64,000 bases of DNA from Novosphingobium ovatum (GCF_009909235.1 NZ_JAAAPO010000002.1:496001-560000); one strand, 5' to 3'. Shown: positions 17,294 to 26,822, numbered from the stretch's first letter. Notes: generated by a model from the sequence alone, not told the origin. Numbers and translations are program-made.

Positions 17294-18907
17294 ATGCCCT
17301 CGACGGTCATTCCCGAGCCCGAGATCCTGATCCCGCCCACGCCCCGCGCCAAGGGGTGGCGCGCGCCTTTGGCAGCGCTGGCCTCGATAGTGCATGCAGG
17401 TGAGGTGGTCCACCCGCTGGTGCCCACCGGCAAGGAGCGGCCTCTATCCTTCCTGCGGCGGTTGGTGCAGTCGCAATTGCTGCTGCTGCTGTTCTTCGAA
17501 CTGAACATCATTTCGCGCATCTGGCTGACCGAAGGCTATTCGGCGCTGATCCTGGTGCTGGGCATCACCTTGATCGGGGCCCTGTATGGCATGGCGCTGG
17601 CGATTGGCTCGGCCATTCTGGGGGCGCTGGCGTTTGACTATTTCATTTCGGCGCCCACGTTCATCTTCACCATCTCGCAGGTCAAACATTTTGCCCCGCC
17701 GGTGATTTTCACGCTGGCCGCGTTGGTGTCGGGCTGGCTGTCGGGCCGCCTGCGTGACCAGACACAGCGCACCATGCGCAGCAATCGCCAATTGGAAAGC
17801 CTGTTTGCCGTCAGCCGCGATCTGCAGCGCGCCAGCGGGCCCGAGGACGTCTATCGCGTCATGCACGCCACGCTGTTGCGCCAGTTCCCTGAAACCGGCG
17901 GGCGGGCGATGGGGGTGTACCGCCCCGATCACGGCACCATGCAGCCGCTGGGCAATAGCCCGGCGTTGCCGATGTGGCTGGATCTGGCGCGTCAGGCATT
18001 GGCAGGTGGCCGTGAACTGGCGCGCGGTGGCGGTATTTCGGCCTGTTTGCTGGACACCGGCGGCGGCTGCAATGGCGTCATTTTGGTGTCCGACGATCCC
18101 GAACCGCTGGACCCGGCCTATCTGCTGGCGCTGGGGCGCATGGTGGCGCTGGCGCTGGAACGCATCGATCTGGCCGATGATCTGGCCGAGGTGCTGGCCA
18201 AGGCGCGCGCCGATGCGCTGCGCTCCTCGCTGCTGGCCTCGGTCAGCCACGATTTGCGCACGCCACTGACGGTGATCAACACGGCGGCCTCGACGTTGCT
18301 GTCGTTTGGCGGCACCTTCGATGCGGAAACCTCGCGCGGGTTGCTGACCGACATCGTCGAGGAGGCCGAGCGGCTGAACCATCTGACCACCAACCTGTTG
18401 CAGATGACCCGCCTGCAATCGCAGGACATCGGTCTGCGCATGGCCGATCTGTCGGTGTCCGAAGTGGTGCGCCGCGTCGTGGCACATGGCGGGCGTCTGG
18501 CACCGGGGCGCGACATCCGCTTTTCGCTGGAGGGCGCCGACATGACGGTGCGGGTGGACACGACGCTGTTTGATCTGGCGCTGACCAATGTGCTGCACAA
18601 CGCGTTGCGCTATAGCCAGCCGCCCAGCTCGGTGGACATCGCCTGCCGCCGCGATGGTGACGATTGTGTCATCACCATCACCGATCAGGGCATCGGCATT
18701 CCCCCCGCCCAGATCGAACGGGTGTTCGACCGGTTCTATCGCGTCCAGCGCGAGGATGGTGGCACGCGCGGCTCGGGTTTGGGGCTGGCGATCGCCAAGG
18801 GTTTTGTGGAAGCATCGGGCGGGGCGATCTCGGCGCAGTCGCCGGTGGCCGACGGCCACGGCACGCGCATGACGATCCGCCTGCCGCTGACAGCAATCGA
18901 GGACTGA
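17294..18907 (+). CDS. KdpD-like sensor histidine kinase lacking the KdpD/Usp N-terminus
   Basis: 537 aa. It starts with about 60 polar residues, then a DUF4118 membrane module (hydrophobic segments near 59-75, 80-110 and 130-146), a GAF-like region, and a kinase core. The phosphoacceptor His is in LLASVSHDLRTPLTVI; ATPase motifs are NVLHNALRYS, DQGIGIP and GSGLGLAIAKG. Full KdpD is about 900 aa because of a P-loop KdpD domain and a Usp domain; both are missing. The partner regulator starts 1 base after the stop. No kdpFABC potassium pump is found in the window, so the signal may not be K+. In-frame ATG at 17294; the N-terminus could begin slightly downstream. Confidence 0.85.
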   Translation: MPSTVIPEPEILIPPTPRAKGWRAPLAALASIVHAGEVVHPLVPTGKERPLSFLRRLVQSQLLLLLFFELNIISRIWLTEGYSALILVLGITLIGALYGMALAIGSAILGALAFDYFISAPTFIFTISQVKHFAPPVIFTLAALVSGWLSGRLRDQTQRTMRSNRQLESLFAVSRDLQRASGPEDVYRVMHATLLRQFPETGGRAMGVYRPDHGTMQPLGNSPALPMWLDLARQALAGGRELARGGGISACLLDTGGGCNGVILVSDDPEPLDPAYLLALGRMVALALERIDLADDLAEVLAKARADALRSSLLASVSHDLRTPLTVINTAASTLLSFGGTFDAETSRGLLTDIVEEAERLNHLTTNLLQMTRLQSQDIGLRMADLSVSEVVRRVVAHGGRLAPGRDIRFSLEGADMTVRVDTTLFDLALTNVLHNALRYSQPPSSVDIACRRDGDDCVITITDQGIGIPPAQIERVFDRFYRVQREDGGTRGSGLGLAIAKGFVEASGGAISAQSPVADGHGTRMTIRLPLTAIED

Positions 18908-18908
18908 C

Positions 18909-19610
18909 ATGACGACTGGCCATATCCTGTTGGTGGACGATGAACCGGGCATCGCGCGCGCCCTGACGCCGGCTTTGCGCGCCATTGGGCACGAAGTCAC
19001 GGTGGCGCAGGACGGCAACGCCGCCATCGCCCAGATGATGCTGAACAGCCATGACGTGGTGCTGCTGGATCTGGGCTTGCCGGATATGGACGGCAAAGAG
19101 GTGATCAGCAAAATTCGCCAACGCACCAACACGCCGATCATCGTCATTTCCGCCCGCCATCAGGAAGAGGAAAAGATCGCCGCGCTGGACGTGGGGGCGG
19201 ATGATTATGTCGACAAGCCCTTTGTGCTGGGCGAATTGCTGGCCCGCGTGCGCGCCGCGCTGCGCCGCCGCCATGGACAGCGCAAAACCGTGACGCATTT
19301 TGACGGCGGCTGGTTGCAGATCGACTATGCCACGCGCGAGGTGCGGGTGGGCGGTGATCTGGTCAAGCTGAGCCCCAAGGAATACAACCTGTTGCGCATG
19401 TTGGCCGAAAACGCTGGGCAGGTGGTGACGCAACGGCGCTTGCTGGCGGCGGGCTGGGGCCGGTCAGAGGCTGATCCCCAATATCTGCGCGTCTATGTCG
19501 GCATGTTGCGGCAAAAGCTGGAGCGCGGTCAGGACGGGGTATCGGCGATCGCGACCGAACCGGGGGTGGGCTATCGTTTGGTGATCGACACGGTACAGGA
19601 CGAAGCATAG
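18909..19610 (+). CDS. OmpR/KdpE-family response regulator
   Basis: 233 aa. Receiver domain with DDE (11-13), phosphoacceptor Asp57 in VLLDLGLPDMDG, Ser in VISARH and Lys in YVDKPF. The winged-helix DNA-binding domain begins near 130 with VKLSPKEYNLLRMLAENAG and ends YLRVYVGMLRQKLE with VGYRLV, close to KdpE. It is cotranscribed with the kinase just upstream. Target genes are not evident; the next gene is an orphan pilin 145 bases downstream. Confidence 0.88.
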   Translation: MTTGHILLVDDEPGIARALTPALRAIGHEVTVAQDGNAAIAQMMLNSHDVVLLDLGLPDMDGKEVISKIRQRTNTPIIVISARHQEEEKIAALDVGADDYVDKPFVLGELLARVRAALRRRHGQRKTVTHFDGGWLQIDYATREVRVGGDLVKLSPKEYNLLRMLAENAGQVVTQRRLLAAGWGRSEADPQYLRVYVGMLRQKLERGQDGVSAIATEPGVGYRLVIDTVQDEA

Positions 19611-19754
19611 GCGCTGCCGCCGCCGCGTGCGGCGGGCATTGATGCTAAACGGTAAATCGCAATTTCCTGTCTCTGGTTAGCGCTTCGTTAGGGAATAATG
19701 GGTAAGTAAAAGCCCTAGTCCTGTGTGGGGTGCAGACTGACTGGGGATTTTGTG

Positions 19755-19940
19755 ATGACCAAAATTGTGTTGCGGAACCTGTGGCGCGATGAAACTGGCG
19801 CGACGGCGATTGAATATGGCTTGATTGCCGCGCTTTTGGGCGTGGCGCTGGTGACAGCGATGACCGGGCTGGGTAACCAGATGAAGACGACGTTCAACAA
19901 CACGTCGAGCGCGATGAGCGGCGCCAACGCGGCTGCCTGA
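19755..19940 (+). CDS. Flp-family type IVb pilin
   Basis: 61 aa. Short basic leader with the prepilin peptidase site G^ATAIEYGL (Glu at +5 and Tyr at +6 are the Flp signature), then a hydrophobic helix LIAALLGVALVTAMTGLG and a short Ser/Thr/Asn-rich tail. The ATG at 19755 has GGGGA 8 bases upstream; an upstream in-frame ATG at 19725 would add ten residues ahead of the leader. No tad/cpa assembly genes or prepilin peptidase lie nearby, so assembly machinery must be elsewhere. Confidence 0.88.
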   Translation: MTKIVLRNLWRDETGATAIEYGLIAALLGVALVTAMTGLGNQMKTTFNNTSSAMSGANAAA

Positions 19941-20381
19941 CAAGGCGGCGAGCGGGCTGCTGCCTGATGGCGGGGCCCTGAGCCGCGCGTGACGGCGCAT
20001 TGGCCTGATCTGGAGCACTACATGCAACGGGACGGGGATGAAGCCGGGTGGCGCTTGCGCTGCCCGGCTTTCGCGCGTAGCGCCAAGGCGTCAGGCCCGC
20101 CCCACGCGCGCCCCGCCTGTTGGGTGTCGGGCGGCAATCAATCATGCGGGGCAAATCATTGCCACATGTGTGATCCATCCAAGCAGGTCGAAAAACCAGG
20201 CCGCCTCATCAATCGCTTGGGGTAGTGATGGCGAAAGCGGCCCGACAGGTTGGTACGGACCGTTAACGGGTTCGTCTGTTCTGTTATTCGAGGCAACGCC
20301 GATTTACCGCCCATGCCGCAACGCAGCACCTAAAAATGTCGCAAAACCTGCTAAAAATACTGCATGCTTGGCACACGTGAC
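19941..20381. other. Gene-free stretch after the pilin
   Basis: 441 bases with no convincing coding sequence on either strand. One hairpin is clear: AAGCCGGG (20041-20048) pairs with CCCGGCTT (20063-20070), with an inner GCGC/GCGC stem. It could end the pilin transcript. The rest shows no recognised RNA gene; base composition becomes more AT-rich toward 20330-20381. Confidence 0.5.
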
Positions 20382-20666
20382 CTAATATCGCGGGAACAGT
20401 TTACGCACCAGTTGGCCACGCCACAGCCCCGCGTGATAGTTGAAGAAGAACCAGCCAAACGTCCGTGTAAAGGCCAAAACCACGGGCGCCAGCGGATCTC
20501 CCTGCGCCCGCATGTGGCGATACAGCGCCAGATCCGCCGCGCGTCGCGCGCGACCATCGCCGCCGCCATTGATGCCATAGGCGTTGTCGTGACGCTTGCA
20601 CCCTTGGTTGCGGTTGTACTTGCCGCTGTTCATGAACAGACAATACTGACGGTCGGAGTTGCTCAT
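20382..20666 (-). CDS. Small phospholipase A2-like protein
   Basis: 94 aa from the ATG at 20666. The motif GCKRHDNAYG (22-31) matches the catalytic C-x-x-H-D-x-x-Y pattern of phospholipase A2 folds, with candidate catalytic His26-Asp27 and Tyr30. A following ARRAADLALYRHM supplies the Ala-Asp helix also seen in prokaryotic and viral members. The C-terminal half is hydrophobic and aromatic (VVLAFTRTFGWFFFNYH), which could hold a membrane. Its ATG shares the bases CATG with the start of the divergent gene. The frame is open to 20708, so a longer N-terminus is possible. No signal peptide. Enzymatic activity is predicted from the motif only; I rate the fold assignment as moderate. Confidence 0.6.
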   Translation of the reverse strand: MSNSDRQYCLFMNSGKYNRNQGCKRHDNAYGINGGGDGRARRAADLALYRHMRAQGDPLAPVVLAFTRTFGWFFFNYHAGLWRGQLVRKLFPRY

Positions 20667-21834
20667 GTCACCGACCCTTTGCCAAATACCCCCTCTGTTC
20701 AAGCGCAAGATCTTCTATCTTGGCGGTTTTGACCCGCGTGGCGGGCGTTTTTACCATGGCTTGCACCAACAGGTGCTGGACGCGCAGGCGCCCGATTGGC
20801 CCGAGGGGCGGTTGATTTTGTCCCCGCGTCAGCGCCGGGGGGCCGATGTCAATTGGACCGTTACGGATCAAGCCGGCAGCCTGTTGGCCGACACCACCTG
20901 TCTGGGCTGGGACGATATCGTGCGCGATCATTGGCCGCGCGGGGCGCTGGCCGTGGGGTGGCGGATATTGCGCGCCCATGCCCACATGCTGCGGCAACTG
21001 GATTTTGCCCAGATGCGGCGCTGGCCGCGCGGATCGTGGATCGGGCTGTTCGGGCCGGTGGGGATGTTGCTGCTGGGGCCGGTGTTGCTGGGCCTTGGCG
21101 CGGCGGGGCTGGCGGGCGGGCTGTGGGGCCTTTGGGCCGGGCTGGGCGCGGGCGTGGGGCTGGGCGCGGGCGCGGCTTGGACGGCGGCGCGGCGAACCCA
21201 TGCGCTGTGGCAAATGCGCTTTGTCCTGTTCAACGATGATCTGGCGCGCGCCGGCCCCGATGCGGCGCTGGACGCGCGGCTGACCCATGCGGCGGGGCTG
21301 ATCGCCGAAGCGCTGGCGCAGGACTGGGACGAGGTGGTGCTGATCTCGCATTCCAACGGGACTGAGTTGGCCGTCCCGGTGCTGGCGCGGTTGGGCGCGC
21401 GGCTGGAGGGGGCGGTGCCGGACCGGTTTGGCATGGTGACCTATGGCAGCTGCGTGCAATTGCTGGCCTGTCGGCGCGATGCGGCATGGTTCGCGCGGGA
21501 CCTGGATGCGGTGGCGCGGCTGGGGGTGCGCTGGGTGGATGTGGCCTCGCCGGCTGATGGGGCCTGTGTTGCGCTGGTGCCCCCGGCGCAGGGCCGCCCG
21601 GTGGAAGCGCCCGCCGGGCTGATCCAGCGCTCGCCCCGGTGGCATCTGTTTGCCGACGCGGCCACGCGGGCGGCGCGGCGGCGCGACCGTTTTGCGCAAC
21701 ATTTCGACTATTTGCGGCGGATGCAAAGGGCTTCACCGCTGGACTATGTGGCGATCACCTGTGCGCGGCGGACCTTGGCGCAGGCGGTGGCCGCGTTTGA
21801 TGCCTGTGGTCCCACGATGGAGGCGGCGCAATGA
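20665..21834 (+). CDS. Membrane protein with alpha/beta-hydrolase-like nucleophile elbow
   Basis: 389 aa, family not recognised by name. The N-terminus KRKIFYLGGFDPRGGRFYH looks like the first strand and oxyanion region of an alpha/beta hydrolase. Residues about 127-172 are a Gly/Ala/Leu-rich double membrane segment. WDEVVLISHSNGTELAVPVL (221-240) supplies a strand-elbow-helix with Ser230 in SHSNG, a variant of GxSxG. Acid and His of a triad are not certain. The ATG at 20665 has GGAG 6 bases upstream and overlaps the start of the divergent phospholipase-like gene. Its stop region overlaps the P450 ATG by 4 bases, so the two are coupled. A lipase/esterase acting at the membrane is a reasonable guess. 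Confidence 0.65.
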   Translation: MSPTLCQIPPLFKRKIFYLGGFDPRGGRFYHGLHQQVLDAQAPDWPEGRLILSPRQRRGADVNWTVTDQAGSLLADTTCLGWDDIVRDHWPRGALAVGWRILRAHAHMLRQLDFAQMRRWPRGSWIGLFGPVGMLLLGPVLLGLGAAGLAGGLWGLWAGLGAGVGLGAGAAWTAARRTHALWQMRFVLFNDDLARAGPDAALDARLTHAAGLIAEALAQDWDEVVLISHSNGTELAVPVLARLGARLEGAVPDRFGMVTYGSCVQLLACRRDAAWFARDLDAVARLGVRWVDVASPADGACVALVPPAQGRPVEAPAGLIQRSPRWHLFADAATRAARRRDRFAQHFDYLRRMQRASPLDYVAITCARRTLAQAVAAFDACGPTMEAAQ

Positions 21835-23237
21835 GTGAATGTCCATGGCACGCGCCCCGCGATGCCGCGCAGCAAACCCCGCCGTTCGAACCGCCCTGGC
21901 CGCGCCCGCATGACCGCAAGCCGGGGCTGTGGGCGCGCTTCCGGCTGGGCTGGCACAGTTGGGTACATACGCTGTGCGCGCGGGCCTATGGCATGAAGAT
22001 GGGCGAGACGCGGCTGCCGCGTCTGGCGATGTTCATGGTCAACGAATTGCCGCTGGTGCATCGTGTGCTGGACGATGCCGAGGGCGACTTTCCCAAACAC
22101 TGGCTGCTGGACGATCTGTTGCGGCCGTTGATCGGGCAGGGGGTGTTTGTCGCCAATGGTGCCGAATGGCAGCGGCAAAGGGCGATGATCAACCCGGCCT
22201 TTGTCCATACCAACATGGCGCGCGCGTTCCCGGTGATGATGGCCGCGGCGCAGGATCTGGTGGCGCGGTTGAAGGCCATGGACCTGTCGCGGCCGGTGGA
22301 TGTCGATCCGCTGATGACGCATGTGGCGGCCGATGTGATCTTTCGCACGCTGTTTTCCCGCGCGCTGACCGGGGCAGAGGCTATGGTCATCCACCGCGCC
22401 TTCACCGCCTATCAGGCCCATGCGCAAAGGGCGACGACATTGGGCCTGTATGGCCTGCCGCGCATGGGTTTTGGCGCGCTGGCCCGGCGGCAGGCGGCGC
22501 GCATCCGGGGCGTGTTCGCGCCGATCATCGCCGCACGGATGGCTGCGCGGGCACAGGGGGTGGCGCATGTGCCGCCCGATCTGCTGGACAGCCTGTTGGC
22601 CGCGCGTGACCCCAAAACCGGGCAGGGCTTTGACGAAAGCACGTTGATCGATCAGGTGGCGGTGCTGTTTCTGGCGGGGCATGAGACAACGGCGTCGGCG
22701 CTGGCGTGGTCGCTGTATCTGTTGGCCGAGGTGCCGGTGTGGCAGGACCGTCTGCGCGACGAAATGGCGCAGGTGACAGGTGGCGCGTCGCTGGCCCATG
22801 GGCATTTGCGGGGGATGGAGGCGATGCGCAACGTCTTTCGCGAGAGTTTGCGCCTGTACCCGCCGGTCAGTTTTCTGCCGCGTGTGGCGACCCACGCCAT
22901 CGCCATCCGGGACAAGGCGATCGTGCCGGGCGACATGATCGTGGCCGCGCCGTGGCTGGTGCATCGCAACCCACAGCATTGGGCACTGCCCCATGCTTTT
23001 GACCCCGACCGTTTCACCACGCCGCAGGGCATCGAGAGCGCCCGTCAGGCGTGGATCCCCTTTGGCCGGGGACCGCGTGTGTGCGTGGGGGCGGGCTTTG
23101 CCACGCAGGAGGCGCAGGTGGTGCTGGCCGCGGTGCTGCGCACGTTCCGGCTGGAGGCGGCGCGGCCGCCCGATCTGGTCAGCCGGCTAACGCTGCGGCC
23201 GCGCGGCGGGGTGTGGCTGCGGTTCGCGCCGTTATAG
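21831..23237 (+). CDS. Cytochrome P450
   Basis: 468 aa. I-helix oxygen-activation motif AGHETT (282-287), K-helix ExxR (Glu338-Arg341, ESLR), PERF-like DPDRF, and the haem-thiolate loop FGRGPRVCVG with Cys418 as axial ligand. No N-terminal membrane anchor, so soluble and probably dependent on a ferredoxin not encoded here. The overall layout (EWQRQRAMINPAF near the N-terminus, RLYPPVSFLPR after ExxR) is closer to the CYP4-like fatty acid hydroxylases than to the CYP101 group, but substrate is not proven. It overlaps the membrane hydrolase-like gene by 4 bases. Confidence 0.92.
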   Translation: MSECPWHAPRDAAQQTPPFEPPWPRPHDRKPGLWARFRLGWHSWVHTLCARAYGMKMGETRLPRLAMFMVNELPLVHRVLDDAEGDFPKHWLLDDLLRPLIGQGVFVANGAEWQRQRAMINPAFVHTNMARAFPVMMAAAQDLVARLKAMDLSRPVDVDPLMTHVAADVIFRTLFSRALTGAEAMVIHRAFTAYQAHAQRATTLGLYGLPRMGFGALARRQAARIRGVFAPIIAARMAARAQGVAHVPPDLLDSLLAARDPKTGQGFDESTLIDQVAVLFLAGHETTASALAWSLYLLAEVPVWQDRLRDEMAQVTGGASLAHGHLRGMEAMRNVFRESLRLYPPVSFLPRVATHAIAIRDKAIVPGDMIVAAPWLVHRNPQHWALPHAFDPDRFTTPQGIESARQAWIPFGRGPRVCVGAGFATQEAQVVLAAVLRTFRLEAARPPDLVSRLTLRPRGGVWLRFAPL

Positions 23238-23240
23238 CGG

Positions 23241-23621
23241 TCAGATCAGCCGCGCGCGGCGCGGGTCGATCTCTTGCGGGCGTTCCAGCACGCCCACCGG
23301 GCCACGCTGGTAATAGTCGCGCGTGTCGACGCCGGTCACGGGTTGGCGCGCCAGTTGCGGGTCGATCGTGGTGCCCAGCGCCAGGCCAAAGCGGTTGCCC
23401 TGTACCCATGCGACCACGCCCGTCACCACGCCGATGTTGCGCAGATCCACCGCCACCGCATCGCCGTGGAACACCCGCATGTCGCCTTCGGCCATCAGCC
23501 CTTCAGGGGACAGGTTGCGCACGCGGATGCGCGCCGATTGACCGCTGCCCAGATGTTGGCACTGTGCCATCAGGTACAGGCTGTCGCGGGTGTGGCGGCG
23601 GATGTCGGGTGTGGTCATCAT
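23241..23621 (-). CDS. PilZ-domain protein
   Basis: 126 aa. Single PilZ domain: the c-di-GMP-binding R-x-x-x-R motif is RRHTR near residues 7-11, and the second motif is NLSPEGL, matching (D/N)xSxxG. The tail contains VVTGVVAWVQGNRFGLAL, the usual last strand. The frame is open upstream to 23888 but that part would overlap ftsB; the ATGs at 23621 and 23618 start the domain. It is convergent with the P450 with a 3-base gap. Likely a c-di-GMP receptor acting through protein contacts. Confidence 0.82.
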   Translation of the reverse strand: MMTTPDIRRHTRDSLYLMAQCQHLGSGQSARIRVRNLSPEGLMAEGDMRVFHGDAVAVDLRNIGVVTGVVAWVQGNRFGLALGTTIDPQLARQPVTGVDTRDYYQRGPVGVLERPQEIDPRRARLI

Positions 23622-23841
23622 GCGTCTGCTTGGGCTGGTGGGGTGGCCGCTCGGCCGGCTGAAAACAGGTGTACGGCAAAGAGCGGAAATCCGCCCTGAA
23701 TCAGCACCCTCGGCGGAATACATAGAACAAATCGGGAAAGTGGACAGCGCGCCCGCGCCGAGTCGTTTTTTCGTCAGGAAAGTTGCAAGCGCATTTCGCT
23801 TTGCTCTTGAAATAAGTGGCCGATCGTGATTCCCTGCGGGC

Positions 23842-24153
23842 ATGCGACACACCCGCGAACAACCGATCCTTGCCCGTGAAACCGTCATTCGTGGCCTTGC
23901 GCTGTGTTTCCTGCTGGTGACACTGGCGTGGGTGGTGGCCGGGCCCAGCGGCCTGCTGGCCTGGGGGGAGGCGCGTCAGTCGCTGGAGCAGCGTCAGGCC
24001 GAAATTATCCGCCTGACGAAAGCGCGGGACGAATGGCGCAATCGTGTTGCGCTGCTGGATCAGCGCGCGCCCGATCCTGACTTGTCGAGCGAGTTGTTGC
24101 GCAAGAATCTGAACGTCGCCCATCCCGACGAAGTCATCATGATCGTGCGCTGA
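23842..24153 (+). CDS. ftsB: Septum formation initiator (FtsB/DivIC family)
   Basis: 103 aa bitopic membrane protein. One transmembrane helix (about 18-38, GLALCFLLVTLAWVVAGPSG) is followed by a coiled coil rich in Leu, Arg and Glu (EARQSLEQRQAEIIRLTKAR) and a short periplasmic end. FtsB works with FtsL and FtsQ in the divisome. Its place just before pdhA is the usual alphaproteobacterial order. ATG at 23842. Confidence 0.88.
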   Translation: MRHTREQPILARETVIRGLALCFLLVTLAWVVAGPSGLLAWGEARQSLEQRQAEIIRLTKARDEWRNRVALLDQRAPDPDLSSELLRKNLNVAHPDEVIMIVR

Positions 24154-24329
24154 AACGCAACGTGGTTGCCCTGTCCGCGCAGGCCGTGCCATAGGAAGCG
24201 CTGTCCGCCCTGCGAAACGATCATTCGAAACGTGGGATGGCCATTATAAAATCGTATGTGAAGGTTTTCGGCTGGTCAAACTGGCCTTATAGACCGTTTT
24301 TGCATTCGTGGTAATTCGGGGAACTCGTC

Positions 24330-25415
24330 TTGGCCAAAACTGGCAAACCTATCGCTGCGGACACGGCCGCAGCATCGACCGCCGCAAACGGCGGGAATGA
24401 CCAGCTCCACGCGCTTCAGGCCGCCTATGAGGCCAACCGGCGCTATGCAGCCTCTGACGAGGAATTGCTGCATTTCTATGAGCAGATGGTCCTGATTCGC
24501 CGGTTCGAGGAAAAGGCGGGCCAGTTGTATGGTCTGGGCCTGATTGGTGGCTTCTGCCACCTGTATATCGGTCAGGAAGCGGTGGCGGTCGGCATCCAGT
24601 CGGCGTTGCAGGAAGGTCACGACAGCGTGATCACCGGCTATCGCGACCACGGCCACATGCTGGCATATGGTATTGATCCCAACGTGATCATGGCCGAACT
24701 GACCGGCCGCGAGGCGGGCATCAGCCGTGGCAAGGGCGGCTCGATGCACATGTTCAGCACCGAGAAGAAGTTCTATGGCGGCCACGGCATCGTCGGCGCG
24801 CAGGTGTCGCTGGGGGCCGGTCTGGCCTTTGCGCACAAGTACAACGAGGATGGCGGCCTGTGCGTTGCCTATTTCGGTGACGGCGCGGCCAACCAGGGTC
24901 AGGTCTATGAGAGCTTCAACATGGCTGCTCTTTGGAACCTGCCGATCATTTTCGTGGTTGAAAACAATCAGTACGCGATGGGCACGGCCGTGGGCCGCTC
25001 GTCTGCGGAAACCCATTTCCACCGTCGTGGCGCGGCCTTCACCATTCCGGGCATGAACGTCAACGGCATGGACGTGCTCGAAGTGCGCGCCGCCGCCAAT
25101 GTCGCGGTGGAATATGTGCGCGCGGGCAATGGTCCGGTGCTGATGGAACTCAACACCTACCGCTATCGTGGCCACTCGATGTCGGACCCTGCCAAGTATC
25201 GCAGCCGCGAGGAAGTGCAGGACGTGCGTGAAAACCGCGACCCGATCGAGGGTGCCAAGGCCGAACTGCTGGCCCGTGGCGTGCCGGAGGACAAGCTGAA
25301 GGACATCGAAAAGCGTATCCGCGCGATCTGCACGCAAGCCGCTGATTTCGCGGAAAGCTCACCCGAACCGGATATGAGCGAATTGTATACCGACGTTCTG
25401 GTGGGGAGCTATTGA
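24330..25415 (+). CDS. pdhA: Pyruvate dehydrogenase E1 component, alpha subunit
   Basis: 361 aa. Thiamine diphosphate-dependent decarboxylase subunit. The TPP motif runs from [17 protein letters not shown] to [10 protein letters not shown]; the phosphorylation-loop region is [20 protein letters not shown]. The N-terminal 30 residues are Ala-rich. Translation probably starts at TTG 24330, which has GGGGA 7 bases upstream and gives the usual N-terminus; no suitable ATG is nearby. It is followed after 1 base by pdhB. The E2 and E3 genes are not in the window. Confidence 0.95.
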   Translation: MAKTGKPIAADTAAASTAANGGNDQLHALQAAYEANRRYAASDEELLHFYEQMVLIRRFEEKAGQLYGLGLIGGFCHLYIGQEAVAVGIQSALQEGHDSVITGYRDHGHMLAYGIDPNVIMAELTGREAGISRGKGGSMHMFSTEKKFYGGHGIVGAQVSLGAGLAFAHKYNEDGGLCVAYFGDGAANQGQVYESFNMAALWNLPIIFVVENNQYAMGTAVGRSSAETHFHRRGAAFTIPGMNVNGMDVLEVRAAANVAVEYVRAGNGPVLMELNTYRYRGHSMSDPAKYRSREEVQDVRENRDPIEGAKAELLARGVPEDKLKDIEKRIRAICTQAADFAESSPEPDMSELYTDVLVGSY

Positions 25416-25416
25416 G

Positions 25417-26760
25417 ATGGCAATCGAACTGAAGATGCCGGCCCTCTCGCCCACGATGGAAGAAGGCAAGCTGGCCAAGTGGCTGGTCAAGGTGGGTGAC
25501 GAGGTCAAGTCGGGCGATATCCTGGCGGAAATCGAAACCGACAAGGCGACGATGGAATTCGAGGCGGTGGATGAAGGCACCGTCGGCGCGCTGCTGGTGG
25601 CCGAGGGCACCGAAGGCGTCAAGGTTGGCACCGTGATCGCGCTGATCGGTGGTGAGGGTGAGGCCGCCGTGCCTGCCGCTGCTCCGGTGGCAGCGCCCGT
25701 GACGGCTTCGGCTGCCCCTGTGGCGGCGCCGGTTGCGGCCGCGCGTCCGGCCGATCCGGTCGTGCCGCATGGCACCAACATGAAGACCAGCACCGTGCGC
25801 GAAGCACTGCGCGATGCCATGGCCGAGGAAATGCGCCGTGACCCGCGCGTCTTTGTGATGGGCGAAGAAGTCGCGCAATATCAAGGCGCTTACAAGGTGA
25901 CGCAGGGCCTGCTGGACGAGTTCGGCCCCAAGCGCGTGATTGATACGCCGATCACCGAATATGGCTTTGCCGGTATCGGTGCGGGCGCGGCGATGGGCGG
26001 TCTGCGCCCCATTGTCGAGTTCATGACGTTCAACTTTGCCATGCAGGCGATTGACCACATCATCAACTCGGCGGCCAAGACGAACTATATGTCGGGTGGT
26101 CAGATGCGCTGCCCGGTGGTGTTCCGTGGTCCCAACGGTGCGGCGGCGCGCGTGGGTGCGCAGCACTCGCAGAACTATGCGCCTTGGTATGCCAACGTGC
26201 CGGGCCTGATCGTGATCGCGCCTTATGACGCAAGCGATGCCAAGGGCCTGTTGAAGGCGGCGATCCGTAGCGAGGATCCCGTTGTTTTCCTTGAGAATGA
26301 GCTGGTTTACGGCCGCACCTTCGAACTGCCCGAACTGGATGACCACGTCCTGCCGATTGGCAAGGCGCGGATCATGCGTGAGGGTAAGGACGTGACGATC
26401 GTGTCCTACTCGATCGGCGTGGGTCTGGCGCTGGAAGCGGCCGAGACGCTGGCCGCGCAGGGCATCGATGCCGAAGTTATCGACCTGCGCACGCTGCGCC
26501 CGCTGGACAAGGCTACGGTGCTGGAATCGCTGGCGAAAACCAACCGCCTGATCGTCGCCGAAGAGGGTTGGCCGACCTGCTCGATCGCTTCGGAAATCGC
26601 GACGATCTGCATGGAGGAAGGTTTCGACCATCTGGACGCGCCGGTGATCCGCGTGTGCAACGAGGACGTGCCGCAGCCCTATGCGCTGAACCTGGAAAAG
26701 GCGACCGTGATCGATGCCCCGCGCATCGTCGCCGCCGCCAAGAAGGTGTGCTATCGCTAA
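25417..26760 (+). CDS. pdhB: Pyruvate dehydrogenase E1 component, beta subunit with N-terminal lipoyl domain
   Basis: 447 aa. Residues 1-78 are a lipoyl domain with the lipoylated Lys in [12 protein letters not shown], followed by an Ala/Pro-rich linker (about 85-115) and the E1-beta transketolase-like domain starting [19 protein letters not shown] lipoyl domain on E1-beta is known from several alphaproteobacteria and means this subunit can itself carry the acyl group. LipA, encoded at 36232, would make the cofactor. The gene is cotranscribed with pdhA and ends at a hairpin terminator. Confidence 0.95.
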   Translation: MAIELKMPALSPTMEEGKLAKWLVKVGDEVKSGDILAEIETDKATMEFEAVDEGTVGALLVAEGTEGVKVGTVIALIGGEGEAAVPAAAPVAAPVTASAAPVAAPVAAARPADPVVPHGTNMKTSTVREALRDAMAEEMRRDPRVFVMGEEVAQYQGAYKVTQGLLDEFGPKRVIDTPITEYGFAGIGAGAAMGGLRPIVEFMTFNFAMQAIDHIINSAAKTNYMSGGQMRCPVVFRGPNGAAARVGAQHSQNYAPWYANVPGLIVIAPYDASDAKGLLKAAIRSEDPVVFLENELVYGRTFELPELDDHVLPIGKARIMREGKDVTIVSYSIGVGLALEAAETLAAQGIDAEVIDLRTLRPLDKATVLESLAKTNRLIVAEEGWPTCSIASEIATICMEEGFDHLDAPVIRVCNEDVPQPYALNLEKATVIDAPRIVAAAKKVCYR

Positions 26761-26822
26761 GCACGCCCAACGCCCGCCATTTTGTTGTCAATGATAGCAT
26801 TATGGTGGCGTTATAATGGTCA

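Noticed and set aside
17444..19147. 567-codon minus-strand open frame
   Set aside because: Antisense to the KdpDE-like pair.
20038..20385. Open frames between the Flp pilin and the phospholipase-like gene
   Set aside because: No ribosome-binding site, no domain, Arg/Pro/Ala-rich; they run through a clear hairpin.
23622..23888. N-terminal extension of the PilZ protein
   Set aside because: It would overlap the start of ftsB on the opposite strand, and the PilZ domain begins at the ATGs near 23621.
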